Under the pieces are notes generated by a model, which was not told where the DNA came from, ran no database searches, and saw nothing but the letters and a program-made list of their open reading frames with translations. This document shows positions 51,981 through 61,876 of a stretch of DNA of 64,000 bases, in pieces. The DNA is taken from assembly GCA_046347625.1 (NCBI GenBank), contig JAXMFU010000002.1, forward strand, positions 186,001 to 250,000, in the 5' to 3' direction. Source of the stretch: CAIMUS01 sp046347625. Its GTDB lineage: Bacteria; Pseudomonadota; Gammaproteobacteria; Competibacterales; Competibacteraceae. Both the position numbers and the translations under genes were made by a program. The first letter of the stretch is position 1, and each line of letters opens with the position of its first letter.

Positions 51981-53255
51981 CTACGCCGGCGCATAATACT
52001 TGGGCCGTTGCTGCAGCATATCCCGGGTGACCAGCACCACCCCCTGGGAAGAGACGCGGAAACGCTTGGCGTCCTCTTCCGGATCTTCGCCGATGACCGT
52101 ACCATCGGGAATAATGCAGCTTTTATCGATGATCGCCTTGCGAATACGACAATTCCGGCCGATTTCGACTTCCGGCAGCAGCACGGATTCTTCCAGCCGG
52201 GTATGGGCGTTGACGATCACATTGAAGAAGAGCAGCGAACACCACAGATGGGCACCGGCGATCACACAACCGGAAGAGACCATGGAATCCACCGCGCTGG
52301 GTTGCTCACCATCGCTGACGATGAATTTGGCCGGCGGCAACTGCGGTTGCGCGGTCAGAATCGGCCAGTCTTTGTCATAGAGATCGAGTTCCGGATTGAC
52401 GTCCACCAATTCCATATGGGCTTTCCAGAAAGCATCCACCGTACCGACGTCCCGCCAGTAGCCCCGCTTGCCGGTATTGGGGTCGCGGAAGGGATAGGCG
52501 AACACTTTATAGTCCCGAATGATCGAAGGAATGATGTCCATCCCGAAGTCGTGCTTGGAATCGGGATTCTGGGCATCCTTGCGTAACTGCTCATACAGAA
52601 ACTCGGTGCTGAAAATATAGTTACCCATCGAGGCCAGGGTCATGTCCGGCTGTCCTGGAATCGGCGCCGGATTTTGCGGTTTCTCGTCGAAGCGCAGTAC
52701 CCGGTTGCCTTGATCGACGGTCATCACCCCGAAGGCACCCCGGGCTTCGTCGATGGGCACCTCCAGGCAGGATACCGTCATATCGGCCCCCTGTGCCACA
52801 TGGAAGGCCAGCATATTGCCGTAATCCATCTTATAGATATGATCCCCGGACAGGACCAGCACATATTCCGGATCGTGGGCATTGATGATGTCCAGATTCT
52901 GATAGATCGCATCGGCGGTTCCGGAATACCATTCCTCGCCGACCCGCTGCGAGGCCGGCAGAATCTCCATGAACTCACCCAATTCAGCCCGAAACGAGCT
53001 CCAGCCGCGAATCAAATGACGGATCAGGGAATGCGCCTTGTATTGCGTCACCACGCCGATCCGACGGATATCGGAATTCACACAGTTGGACATCGGGAAG
53101 TCGATAATACGGAATTTGCCGCCGAACGGTACGCCTGGCTTGGCGCGCCAGTCGGTCAATTCATACAGCCGTGAACCACGACCACCCGCCAGGATCAGAG
53201 CCAGGGTTCGCCGGGTCAGGCGGCTGACAAAACGTGAATCAGTCTTGATTTCCAT
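51981..53255 (-). CDS. glgC: glucose-1-phosphate adenylyltransferase
   Basis: This 424-aa protein has LALILAGGRGSRLYELT near the start, the catalytic and substrate blocks SGDHIYKMDY, FDEKPQ and a left-handed helix C-terminus. It makes ADP-glucose for glycogen synthesis. No other glg gene is next to it; the nearest related gene is galU at the left edge. ATG 53255 is preferred, with MEIKTDSRFVSRLTRRTLAL. Confidence 0.94.
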   Translation of the reverse strand: MEIKTDSRFVSRLTRRTLALILAGGRGSRLYELTDWRAKPGVPFGGKFRIIDFPMSNCVNSDIRRIGVVTQYKAHSLIRHLIRGWSSFRAELGEFMEILPASQRVGEEWYSGTADAIYQNLDIINAHDPEYVLVLSGDHIYKMDYGNMLAFHVAQGADMTVSCLEVPIDEARGAFGVMTVDQGNRVLRFDEKPQNPAPIPGQPDMTLASMGNYIFSTEFLYEQLRKDAQNPDSKHDFGMDIIPSIIRDYKVFAYPFRDPNTGKRGYWRDVGTVDAFWKAHMELVDVNPELDLYDKDWPILTAQPQLPPAKFIVSDGEQPSAVDSMVSSGCVIAGAHLWCSLLFFNVIVNAHTRLEESVLLPEVEIGRNCRIRKAIIDKSCIIPDGTVIGEDPEEDAKRFRVSSQGVVLVTRDMLQQRPKYYAPA

Positions 53256-53363
53256 GCGTCCTCCGCAGGCCGTTGGGAGTGTTTTAAGAGGGAAAGTCGA
53301 GCTTAAGCCGGAGTGCCCGCTTTAAACAGCAAGTTTAAGCCGCTTTTTGCTGCAATGCGATAG

Positions 53364-55016
53364 CTAACGATGAAGTGGACCTCGTTCTTGCTCGGTAGGC
53401 GCGGGCAACGGGTTACAACCGTCGAAATACTCGGCCCACTTCTCCCGGGCCCGGGCGCCGAATAAAATCCGACAGGCTTCCAGTAGGCCCGGATTGTCGG
53501 CCAATTCCTGACGGCGGAACAACTGGGCCAGAGCGGAGCGCCGGCGCAGAAAATCTTCCAGTTTGACAATCATCTCCCGCCGCCCGGCATAGTCGATTTC
53601 ACAGCGCCGGTAGTCGGTTCCCATGATGATGCCATCGAGCGCATGGGGGTCCCGCCGAACGGCATCGAGCAACTCGAAGGCACCCTCGCCATAGCGGCGC
53701 CACCAGCGCCGGCTCAGCGGTTCCGCGGCGGGTGGCATAGGGTCGTTGTCGAGCGCCAGTGCGGCGGCCTGCCGTCGATAGTCCGCCTCCAGGGCCGGCT
53801 CGGGCTCGCCGTACCAGCGTCGGGGCGCGGCGGACAGCGTCACTCCCAGCCGCTCGACCCAGGCACTGACCTCATCACCGATATTGATACAGTCGGTCAG
53901 CTTGCCGCCGAAAATACTGATATGCCCAGCCCGCGGATTGACTTCCAGCGCATGTTGCCGGGAGAGCTTAAGCCAATCGTGCGCCCCTTCCCACTGCCCC
54001 TTGACCGCCAGCGGTCTGACCCCACAGCGCTCGGCGATAATATCGGCTTCGGTCAAGGGCTTTGCCAGCTGCAGATGGCGGTTGATATTATCGAGGATAA
54101 ACCGGCGGTCCGCCGCGGTAACTCCCGTATCCGGCTCCTCGACCGGGGTATCGGTCGTGCCGATGCAACTGCGGTTACCCATCGGAATGGCAAAAAACAA
54201 CCGGCCGTCGGCGGCGAAGAAAGCCAGTATCCGTTGCGACGGCGCCAGCCGGTCTACGATGAGATGGATACCCTTGGAAAAGACATGACGGTATTGGGTC
54301 TGCTGCCCGGTCAGCCGGTTATACCTATCGACCCAGGGACCGGCGGCATTGAGCAGCAGCTTGGATTGAAGACTGAATTCGTTCCCATCCATCGTATCCC
54401 GTGCCCGAACCCGCCAGCAGCCTGCCTCACGCCGGGCACCCGGCGATTCTACATAATTGACCGCGCAGCAACCGCGCTCCAGGGCGGCGTGAATAAACCC
54501 GAAGACAAAACGGGCATCGTTATCGGGCAGCCAGGCATCTGAATACTCCAGACCGCCACGGCTGCGGGCCGATTCGACCGGAGTCGCTTCCCGGTCGAGC
54601 TGTCGCCGCGACAACAGACGGGGCGGCCGGGTTGCACCGTTGCCGAGCAGCCAGTAGAGACAGCTTCCCAGCCATAACCACAGAGGAGAATAACGGAAAT
54701 CCCGATCGACCGTCAGCAAAAAGCGGATTTCCTGCACCCGGGAGGGATAGCCGGCCAGCAGCCGGTTACGACTCAGACACAGTTGCCTGACCAGGGCGAA
54801 CTCGTAGGTTTCCAAATATTTAATCCCCCCCCAGATCAGGTTGGAGGACTGCTGGCTGGTGCCGGCGGCGAAATCGCCGCGCTCCAGCAACGCGACCCGC
54901 GCGCCGCGAGCAGCCAGCGCCGCCGCCGTCGCCGCGCCGTTGATACCGCCACCGATAATCACTACATCGTAGCTTTCCCGGCCCAGCCTTTGCAGCAGGC
55001 GGGTTCTCAACTCCAT
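53364..55016 (-). CDS. glpD: aerobic glycerol-3-phosphate dehydrogenase
   Basis: This 550-aa flavoprotein has the FAD dinucleotide motif VVIIGGGINGAATAAALAAR at the N-terminus, SSNLIWGGIKYLETYEFAL, and C-terminal blocks (RCGVRPLA, ISIFGGKLTDC) of GlpD. It oxidises glycerol-3-phosphate and passes electrons to quinone at the membrane. It sits alone between glgC and a signalling protein. Confidence 0.92.
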   Translation of the reverse strand: MELRTRLLQRLGRESYDVVIIGGGINGAATAAALAARGARVALLERGDFAAGTSQQSSNLIWGGIKYLETYEFALVRQLCLSRNRLLAGYPSRVQEIRFLLTVDRDFRYSPLWLWLGSCLYWLLGNGATRPPRLLSRRQLDREATPVESARSRGGLEYSDAWLPDNDARFVFGFIHAALERGCCAVNYVESPGARREAGCWRVRARDTMDGNEFSLQSKLLLNAAGPWVDRYNRLTGQQTQYRHVFSKGIHLIVDRLAPSQRILAFFAADGRLFFAIPMGNRSCIGTTDTPVEEPDTGVTAADRRFILDNINRHLQLAKPLTEADIIAERCGVRPLAVKGQWEGAHDWLKLSRQHALEVNPRAGHISIFGGKLTDCINIGDEVSAWVERLGVTLSAAPRRWYGEPEPALEADYRRQAAALALDNDPMPPAAEPLSRRWWRRYGEGAFELLDAVRRDPHALDGIIMGTDYRRCEIDYAGRREMIVKLEDFLRRRSALAQLFRRQELADNPGLLEACRILFGARAREKWAEYFDGCNPLPAPTEQERGPLHR

Positions 55017-55156
55017 GCTCCACTCCGCCGAACAGATCAGTAACGGCCCGCCGTACCGAGTGGTCGCGGACGCCGCTTTGCCCGATAAAGTCTACTCTTA
55101 CCGCCCGTAGTCACGAACCTGGCGCACGAATCACACCGTGGCATTACCTGCCTTGG

Positions 55157-57208
55157 CTAATTTTTCAGGGTCTTGCCGGAAGCCAGGAGTTCCTCGAAAG
55201 CGCCGGCCTGCAACGGCCGGCTGAAATAATAGCCCTGCATGTCATCGCACTTCTGCCAGCGCAGAAATTTGAGCTGGTCTTCGTGCTCCACGCCCTCAGC
55301 GATCACCTTCAGCCCCAGACCGTGAGCCATGCCGATAATGGCACGAGTGATTTCTGCATCGTCTTCATTCAAGGTGATGTCCCGCACGAACGATTTATCC
55401 ACCTTCAGCCGGTCGATCGGAAACCGCTTCAGATAGCTGAGGCTGGAGTAGCCCGTACCGAAATCGTCGATGGACAGCTTGATTCCCATGGCTTTGAGTT
55501 CCCGCAGAATCCTGATAGCCTCTTCGGCATTCTGCATCACGGTGCCCTCGGTCAATTCCAGTTCCAGGCGGGAGGGATCGAGCCGGTTTTCGCGAAAAGC
55601 ACGTTCGATGTTATGGACAATATCCCCCTTGCGAAATTGCGCCGCGGATAGATTGATGGCAATGGTCAACGGCGGCAATCTGGCTTCCTGCCAGAGACGG
55701 CCCTGCCGGCAAGCCTCATGCATGACCCATTCACCGATCGGCACGATCAGACCGGATTCCTCGGCAATAGGAATAAACTGACTCGGTGCAATCATACCCA
55801 GCTCCGGATGCCGCCACCGGAGCAATGCCTCGGCACCTACAATCATCCCTCTTTTAAGGTCTACCTGCGGTTGATAATTCAACTCGAATTCCTCGCGCTC
55901 CAGCGCCCGCCGCAGATGATTTTGCATCATCAAGTATTCATAGGCCCGGCTGTTCATCACCGGAGTGAAAAACTGGTAGCGGTTACGACCGTTCTGTTTG
56001 GCAAAATACATCGCCGTATCGGCGTTCCGAAGCAGGGTTTCCACATCCTGGCCATCATCCGGATAGATGCTGATACCGATACTGGCGGAAATATGGAGTT
56101 CGATCTCATCGATGGTATAGGGATCGGCCAGCGATTTCAGCAATTTGTCGGCGACGTGGGCGGCATCCTCGATGTGCCTGAGATCGGACAGCAGCACCAT
56201 GAACTCATCGCCGCCCCGCCGGCTCAAGGTATCGCCTTCCCGCAGACAGCGCTTGAGACGTTTCGCCACTTGCTGCAGTAATTGATCGCCGACCTTATAA
56301 CCCAGGGAATCGTTGACGATTTTGAAGCAATCCAGGTTGGTGAACAATAAGACGACCTGTTTACCGCTACGGCGGGCATTGGCCAGTGCCTGCCGCAATC
56401 GATCTTCCAGCAAAGTCTGGTTGGGTAGGCCGGTGAGTGGATCGTATTGGCCGATATAACGTAACTGCTCCTGGAGTTGTTTCTCTTCTTGAACGTCATG
56501 GCAGGAGCCGACATAACCGAGCAAGGTCCCGTCGGGGCTCAGGCAGGGCTTGCCCCGCTCGAAGACCCAACGGTACTCCTCGCCATGGTATTGCAGGCGG
56601 TATTCTCGGGCCAGGGGCCGCCGCTCCCGGCAGGCTTCCTGCAAAGTGTGTAGCCAGTGCTCCCGGTCATCCGGATGAATGCCGGCGATCCAGCCGTCGC
56701 CCAGTTCCTGCTCCAGAGTGCGCCCGGTAAATTCCAGCCAGGATCGATTGAAATAGCGGCCCCGGCCATTCGTATCAGCCTGCCAGACAGGATCGGGAAA
56801 GTGGTCCAGCACGTTCGCATAGAACTCCCAGTGATCGGTCTCGGGCGTTTGCAAAATCCGGCGTTGACTGATATCCCGGAAGCTGCTGTGGCGGAGCGCC
56901 CGGCCATCGACCTCGATCGAGCGCACGCTCACTTCCGCTGGAAAAGTCGTGTTGTCGCTGCGCCGGCATACGGTCACAAAGATTGCCCCTTCGGATGTTC
57001 CGGTCTGCCGCCACTGGCGGGCGAAAGCGGCTCTGGCGGCAGGATCGAGCAATTCCGGTAAGCGGCGTTGCAGTAGGGCTTCCCGACTCCCGCCGTAAGC
57101 TGCAACCGCACGATCATTGGCATCGATAATCCGATCATCGGCATCGGTAAGCAAAATGATGTCGTTGGCAAATTTATTCAATACGTCAAGAGTTATAGTG
57201 CCCTTCAT
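55157..57208 (-). CDS. PAS-PAS-GGDEF-EAL cyclic-di-GMP signalling protein
   Basis: This 683-aa protein has two PAS domains (about 5-120 and 125-250), a GGDEF domain with intact RRGGDEF and an inhibitory RxxD site (REGD) five residues before it, and an EAL domain with EALLRW, DDFGTGYSSLSYL and QGYYFSRPL. Both activities look possible, making or breaking c-di-GMP; one usually dominates. No membrane segment is seen. Two 23-base operator-like repeats lie upstream. Confidence 0.9.
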   Translation of the reverse strand: MKGTITLDVLNKFANDIILLTDADDRIIDANDRAVAAYGGSREALLQRRLPELLDPAARAAFARQWRQTGTSEGAIFVTVCRRSDNTTFPAEVSVRSIEVDGRALRHSSFRDISQRRILQTPETDHWEFYANVLDHFPDPVWQADTNGRGRYFNRSWLEFTGRTLEQELGDGWIAGIHPDDREHWLHTLQEACRERRPLAREYRLQYHGEEYRWVFERGKPCLSPDGTLLGYVGSCHDVQEEKQLQEQLRYIGQYDPLTGLPNQTLLEDRLRQALANARRSGKQVVLLFTNLDCFKIVNDSLGYKVGDQLLQQVAKRLKRCLREGDTLSRRGGDEFMVLLSDLRHIEDAAHVADKLLKSLADPYTIDEIELHISASIGISIYPDDGQDVETLLRNADTAMYFAKQNGRNRYQFFTPVMNSRAYEYLMMQNHLRRALEREEFELNYQPQVDLKRGMIVGAEALLRWRHPELGMIAPSQFIPIAEESGLIVPIGEWVMHEACRQGRLWQEARLPPLTIAINLSAAQFRKGDIVHNIERAFRENRLDPSRLELELTEGTVMQNAEEAIRILRELKAMGIKLSIDDFGTGYSSLSYLKRFPIDRLKVDKSFVRDITLNEDDAEITRAIIGMAHGLGLKVIAEGVEHEDQLKFLRWQKCDDMQGYYFSRPLQAGAFEELLASGKTLKN

Positions 57209-57246
57209 GAGGGGTATCTCCGCATAGTCGTTATCTATTTAGATAG

Positions 57247-57344
57247 GGAACTCATGTTTATAAGTCCCGCTGACGCTTTCTGGAGCGAACACGGCTCGAT
57301 TTCCAGGAAGGGAACTCTGCTGGAACTCATCTTTATGAGTCCCG
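57247..57344 (-). promoter_or_regulatory. duplicated near-palindromic site upstream of the GGDEF-EAL gene
   Basis: GGAACTCATGTTTATAAGTCCCG (first 20: GGAACTCATGTTTATAAGTC) at 57247-57269 recurs with two changes at 57322-57344. Each copy has inverted ACTCAT/ATGAGT halves. They lie 40-140 bases upstream of the gene start at 57208, suggesting two regulator-binding sites. The rest of the 489-base gap up to hemN is AT-rich with no gene. Confidence 0.5.
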
Positions 57345-57697
57345 TCGGCCTGGCAAAATTGGCTGGCCAGGCTAAAAAAACTGAAATAGCAGACTCATCG
57401 TACTCCCATTCATCAGAACGATCCGGTTGAAATCAAATTAATCCAGGCGGCATGATTTATCACAAACCTGATTAATTTATTATTTTAATAAAATCAGCGG
57501 CTTAACAATAGCACGAATAAGCCGTACCGATGAAGAAACTTGTTAAAAATTGTAAAATAATAAATCAACCTGCTTATTGCAAGCACGGGTGCCGCAGGCT
57601 ATGATGCCTGTTGCATAATGTAGAGTCAGCTTGTATGCATGGTATACCAAAACCCGAAACTGTTTGTAACCGATCATCAGAACCAGGGTTCGATACC

Positions 57698-59080
57698 CTA
57701 AATGACTCTGGAGAAGCGCCGGGCCGTTTGCCGGCGTAGATAACGATCGAAGACCATGCAGATATTACGGATCAGCAGACGGCCGGCCGGTCGCACTTGA
57801 ATGCCGCTCTCGCTCAGCCTTAGCAAGCCGTCGGCCTGCATCTCAGCCAGTTCCCGCAGTTCAGTGGCAAAATAATCCGTAAAACGAATAGCATAACTAT
57901 TTTCTATAGTAGCAAAGTCCAGGGCGAAATGGCAAATCAGGCGCATGATCACCTCCCGCCGCAGGGTATCGTCGGCATCCAGCCGCACGCCCCGGAATAT
58001 CGGCAGTTGTCCGGCATCGAGGCAAGCATAATATTCCTCCAGAGTCCGCCGATTCTGGCTGTAACTGTCCCCCACCATACCGATCGCAGTGACTCCCAGC
58101 CCCACCAGATCGCAGTCGGCGTGGGTGCTGTACCCTTGGAAATTACGATAGAGGGTGCCGGCCTGCTGCGCCAGGGCCAGTTCATCGGTGGGCCTGGCAA
58201 AGTGATCCATGCCGATATAGATATAACCCGCAGCGCCGAGCCGCTCGATAACCGCCTGGAGGATGGCCAGCTTTTCCGCCGGTGAAGGTAAGGTACCGGC
58301 ATCGATCTGGCGCTGGGTCTTGAACAGCTCCGGTAGATGGGCATAGTTGAACACGGCGAGACGGTCCGGCCCGGCAGCGATAACCGCCTCCAGTGTACGT
58401 TGGAATCGGTCTACCGTCTGCCACGGTAGACCATAGATCAGATCGATGCTGATCGACTTGAAGCCCTCCCGACGGGCGGCCTCGATGGCAACCCGTGTGA
58501 CTTCCTGGGATTGGATACGATTGACCGCCCGTTGAACCAGGGGATCGAAGTCCTGTACCCCGATGCTCAACCGGTTAAAGCCCAGTTCCCGCAGCAGGGC
58601 GATGGTAGTGGCATCGGCCTCACGCGGGTCGATCTCGATGGAGTATTCGCCGCCGTCGTCGGTCAACAATTGGAAATGCTCGGCGGTTACGGCCATCAGC
58701 CGGCGCATCTCCGCCGCGCTGATAAAAGTGGGGGTACCACCGCCCCAATGCAATTGAGTTACCGGGCGGGAGCGGTCGAACAAGGCCCCTTGCAGAGCGA
58801 TTTCACGCTCCAAGCGCTGCAGATAAGGTGCCGCCCGAGATCGATTTTTGGTGACAATCTTATTACAGGCGCAATAAAAACAGACGGTATCGCAAAAAGG
58901 AATATGGAGATACAGCGACAGCGGTTTACCGCCGGCATTGCTGGCCGGCGCCAACGCCTGGTAATCGGCGGCGCCGAAACCTTCGTGGAATTGCACCGCC
59001 GTCGGATAGGAAGTGTACCGGGGACCGGCCTGGTCGTATTTGCGGATTAGTTCGCTGTCGAAAACGACTGAGGTATCCAT
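57698..59080 (-). CDS. hemN: oxygen-independent coproporphyrinogen III oxidase
   Basis: This 460-aa radical SAM enzyme has the ligand motif CDTVCFYCACN (C63, C67, C70, C72) matching E. coli HemN, then LHWGGGTPTF and YGLPWQT-type blocks. It decarboxylates coproporphyrinogen III to protoporphyrinogen IX for haem under low oxygen. Length and motifs are normal. No FNR box was identified. Confidence 0.95.
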   Translation of the reverse strand: MDTSVVFDSELIRKYDQAGPRYTSYPTAVQFHEGFGAADYQALAPASNAGGKPLSLYLHIPFCDTVCFYCACNKIVTKNRSRAAPYLQRLEREIALQGALFDRSRPVTQLHWGGGTPTFISAAEMRRLMAVTAEHFQLLTDDGGEYSIEIDPREADATTIALLRELGFNRLSIGVQDFDPLVQRAVNRIQSQEVTRVAIEAARREGFKSISIDLIYGLPWQTVDRFQRTLEAVIAAGPDRLAVFNYAHLPELFKTQRQIDAGTLPSPAEKLAILQAVIERLGAAGYIYIGMDHFARPTDELALAQQAGTLYRNFQGYSTHADCDLVGLGVTAIGMVGDSYSQNRRTLEEYYACLDAGQLPIFRGVRLDADDTLRREVIMRLICHFALDFATIENSYAIRFTDYFATELRELAEMQADGLLRLSESGIQVRPAGRLLIRNICMVFDRYLRRQTARRFSRVI

Positions 59081-59092
59081 CGAATCTCACTC

Positions 59093-59188
59093 AATGGTGC
59101 GCCGTGCGCACCCTACAAATGCTTTAGCCTTTAGCCTTTAGCCTTTAGCCTTTAGCCTTTAGCCTTTAGCCTTTAGCCTTTAACCTTT
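59093..59188. repeat. GTGCGCxxGTGCGCACC hairpin and CTTTAGC heptamer array at the 3' end of fdhD
   Basis: AATGGTGCGCCGTGCGCACC (59093-59112), matching 38316, is followed by nine CTTTAGC units (last CTTTAAC). The array stops 4 bases before the fdhD stop. It is the longest heptamer array in the window and ends with the same TTTAACCTTT as the bamD copy. Confidence 0.85.
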
Positions 59189-59192
59189 CGCC

Positions 59193-60020
59193 TTACGATT
59201 TAGGCGGTATGGCATCCAATTCCAGCGTCTCGGCACCGGCAAAGACCAGAAAATGTTTTCCCTTGGCCCGTCCAATCAGGGTCACGCCCAGCCGCCGTCC
59301 GAGTTCCAGTCCCATCCCGGTAATGCCGGAGCGGGACAGTAGCAACGGTATTCCCATCTGTGCCACCTTGATCACCATCTCCGAAGTCAGGCGACCGGTG
59401 GTGTAGAAGATCTTGTCGTCGCCCTCTACGCCATCCAGCCACATCAGACCGGCAATCGCATCCACGGCGTTATGCCGACCCACATCTTCCACGAAATAGA
59501 CGATGCGGTCACCCTGACACAGGGCACAACCATGCACGGCGCCGGCCTGCCGGTACACGGCATTTCCGGCGGCGACTTTGGCCAGCAAGGTGTAAAGGAC
59601 AGATTGCCGAAAGCGCCGGCGCGGCAGTCGAATCCGGTCCAAGCGATCCATCAACTCACCAAACACGGTACCCTGCCCACAGCCGGTGGTTACCGTGCGC
59701 TTATCCAACCGGGAGGCCGCGCCGGCGGCACCACTATGGCTGGTGACGGCAACGGCCTGTGTCTCCCAATCGACCTGTACCGCTTTAATTTCGGCGAGCG
59801 CTTCGATGAAATACTGATTGCGCAAATAGCCGATGGCCAGTGCCTCCGGCTGGCTTCCCAAGGTCATCAGCGTCACGATTTCTCGTCGATCCAGATACAG
59901 CGTCAGCGGCCGTTCGCCGGCAATCTCGATGCTCCGGGAATGACCGTACTCATCCAGGGCAACGACGGGATGCGTAGGAGCCAATCCCGCCTGGGTAAGA
60001 AGGGGACGATAACGAGTCAT
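59193..60020 (-). CDS. fdhD: formate dehydrogenase accessory sulfurtransferase FdhD
   Basis: This 275-aa protein has the FdhD blocks TTGCGQGTVFGELMD, VHGCALCQGDR, VGRHNAVDAIAG and TTGRLTSEMVIKVAQMG. FdhD transfers sulfur from IscS to the molybdenum cofactor of formate dehydrogenase. No fdh structural gene is in the window. ATG 60020 is preferred; TTG 60029 is in frame. Confidence 0.92.
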   Translation of the reverse strand: MTRYRPLLTQAGLAPTHPVVALDEYGHSRSIEIAGERPLTLYLDRREIVTLMTLGSQPEALAIGYLRNQYFIEALAEIKAVQVDWETQAVAVTSHSGAAGAASRLDKRTVTTGCGQGTVFGELMDRLDRIRLPRRRFRQSVLYTLLAKVAAGNAVYRQAGAVHGCALCQGDRIVYFVEDVGRHNAVDAIAGLMWLDGVEGDDKIFYTTGRLTSEMVIKVAQMGIPLLLSRSGITGMGLELGRRLGVTLIGRAKGKHFLVFAGAETLELDAIPPKS

Positions 60021-60073
60021 GTCAAGCAACAGGGTTGGGCTGGGCCACTGTAGAGAAAAGTGATTGCAGGCGT

Positions 60074-60454
60074 TTAATCGATCAGCTTGAACTCGGTCTT
60101 GAAATCGGCGATGAGCAATCCTAGTTGCTGCAAGGTATAAGGTGTCAACCGGGTGAACCGAAAGCCGGTATCGTAAAAATCGGGATTGATATCGTTGCTG
60201 CTCCAGAGGCTGTGGATGTCACACTCGATATGCTGCCGTGGTTCGGTATCCTGAGGCACCTCCAGGTAAATACGAAACGGCTGGTCGATAGGAATGGGTT
60301 GTTCACTGATCAACATCATTCCCCCTTCGGAGATATCGACAAGGTGCCCCAGCAAAGAACCGGTATCCCGATCGAAGACCCGCAGATAAAAAATCAATTG
60401 CCAACGCTTGAAGTTGCGCTTCTCGGCGGCGGCGTTATCCTGCGGTGTAGCCAT
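60074..60454 (-). CDS. PilZ domain protein
   Basis: This 126-aa protein contains RNFKRWQLIFYLRVFDR (the RxxxR c-di-GMP motif) followed by DISEGGMMLIS (D/NxSxxG). This is the PilZ c-di-GMP receptor fold, and it may sense c-di-GMP levels set by the GGDEF-EAL protein. AGGAG 8 bases before ATG 60454 sets the start. Confidence 0.85.
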   Translation of the reverse strand: MATPQDNAAAEKRNFKRWQLIFYLRVFDRDTGSLLGHLVDISEGGMMLISEQPIPIDQPFRIYLEVPQDTEPRQHIECDIHSLWSSNDINPDFYDTGFRFTRLTPYTLQQLGLLIADFKTEFKLID

Positions 60455-60595
60455 CGCACAAGCTCCTAAGACAAGTGACCTGAACTGATCACCGGCCTGA
60501 TCCTGATTTATCGACAGACAGATAGGGAGCCGGAGAACCAACCGACACTCCGGTGGCCACCGGGCGCAAAGGGCGACGCGATAAAATGCTGAACA

Positions 60596-61513
60596 TCAGA
60601 TACCCAAAGCGCCCAGCAACAGAAATTCGATCAACGCCTTCTGTGAGTGCAGGCGGTTTTCCGCCTCGTCCCACACCCGGCTCTGCGGACCGTCGATCAC
60701 ATCGGGGCTGACCTCTTCACCCCGGTGTGCCGGCAGGCAGTGTAGAAAAATCGCCTCGGGCTTGGCCTGAGCCATCAGTGAGGCATCGACCTGATAAGCG
60801 GCAAAAGCTTGCCGACGACGCTGCTGTTCTTGTTCCTGACCCATACTGGCCCAGACATCGGTGGCCACCAGATCGGCATCCTTGGCTGCAGCCAGGGGAT
60901 CGCGCAGCAGTTCCACATGAGAAGCACACGCTTTCAGTAATCGGCTGTCCGGCTCATAGCCTTCGGGTACGGCTAGGCGCAAGTGAAAATCGAACTGGCG
61001 GGCGGCACAGATATAACTGTTGCAAACGTTATTGCCGTCGCCTATCCAGGCCACCGTTTTACCTTGAATCGGACCCCGCTGTTCCACGAAAGTTTGCGCA
61101 CTGGCCAGGAGTTGGCAGGGATGATGGCTATCGCTCAGACCGTTGATCACGGGCACGGTGGAGTAAGCCACGAAGCGTTCCTGGGTGGCATGGGCGAAGG
61201 TACGCAGCATCACCAGATCCACCATGCTGGACAGTACTCGGGCGGTATCTTCGATGGGCTCGCCACGACCCAGTTGGGTATCGCGGGGCGCCAGAAAAAT
61301 GGCGCTACCGCCCAACTGCACCATTCCGGCTTCGAACGAAACGCGGGTACGGGTGGAGGATTTCTCGAAAATCATCCCCATGATTTTATGCGGGAAGGGC
61401 GCATACCCTTCGCCGCGCCGGTGCATTGCCTTGAGTTCCTGGGCGCGCCGGATCAACCCCTCCAATTCCCGTGGGGCCAGATCGAAGAGGGTAAGAAAGT
61501 GACGTGGTTTCAT
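60596..61513 (-). CDS. argF: ornithine carbamoyltransferase
   Basis: This 305-aa enzyme has the carbamoyl-phosphate motif SSTRTRVSFE (S53-R57), DSHHPCQLLAS and HCLPAHRGEEV of ornithine carbamoyltransferases. It makes citrulline from ornithine in arginine synthesis. ATG 61513 gives a normal start; the frame is open to 61546. No other arg gene is next to it. Confidence 0.95.
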   Translation of the reverse strand: MKPRHFLTLFDLAPRELEGLIRRAQELKAMHRRGEGYAPFPHKIMGMIFEKSSTRTRVSFEAGMVQLGGSAIFLAPRDTQLGRGEPIEDTARVLSSMVDLVMLRTFAHATQERFVAYSTVPVINGLSDSHHPCQLLASAQTFVEQRGPIQGKTVAWIGDGNNVCNSYICAARQFDFHLRLAVPEGYEPDSRLLKACASHVELLRDPLAAAKDADLVATDVWASMGQEQEQQRRRQAFAAYQVDASLMAQAKPEAIFLHCLPAHRGEEVSPDVIDGPQSRVWDEAENRLHSQKALIEFLLLGALGI

Positions 61514-61876
61514 TATTCTGCGGATCCGCTGGTTATCTCTGAACACATGACTTTAAGTCCGGGGAACCCGGCATCGTTCACCATAACCGGCTGACTCTTC
61601 AAGGTGGTTGGCATCGTCGCCCGGCCGGAACCTGCCCGGCAGGCCGACTGTACGCCGGATTGGCAACAGAAGATACTGCAATTTACTGAGTTCTGGCAAA
61701 TTGTACAACCGTTGCATCAACCATGGCCAATAGATTGGGAATGCTGTTGGTTGTTGCAGTCTTTTAGGATCGGTACGGCCCATCCCACCCATTAGGATTC
61801 ACGGGAACAGGTGGGCCATATCCACTCTACCTGGCTGCGGTATGAACACCATGGTTACAACTGCCGCCGCCAGTGC
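61514..61876. other. intergenic region, no gene seen
   Basis: About 360 bases between argF and the Rpn-like gene hold only short overlapping frames that match nothing, plus GGTGGGCC-like repeat fragments at 61780-61820. It probably holds the argF promoter. Confidence 0.4.

Noticed and set aside
57209..57697. Cyclic-di-GMP riboswitch upstream of the GGDEF-EAL gene
   Set aside because: No GEMM-type conserved sequence or fold pattern was found; only repeats and inverted arms are visible.
59121..59188. Possible CRISPR or iteron array from CTTTAGC units
   Set aside because: Seven-base units without spacers and no repA or parS-like gene nearby.
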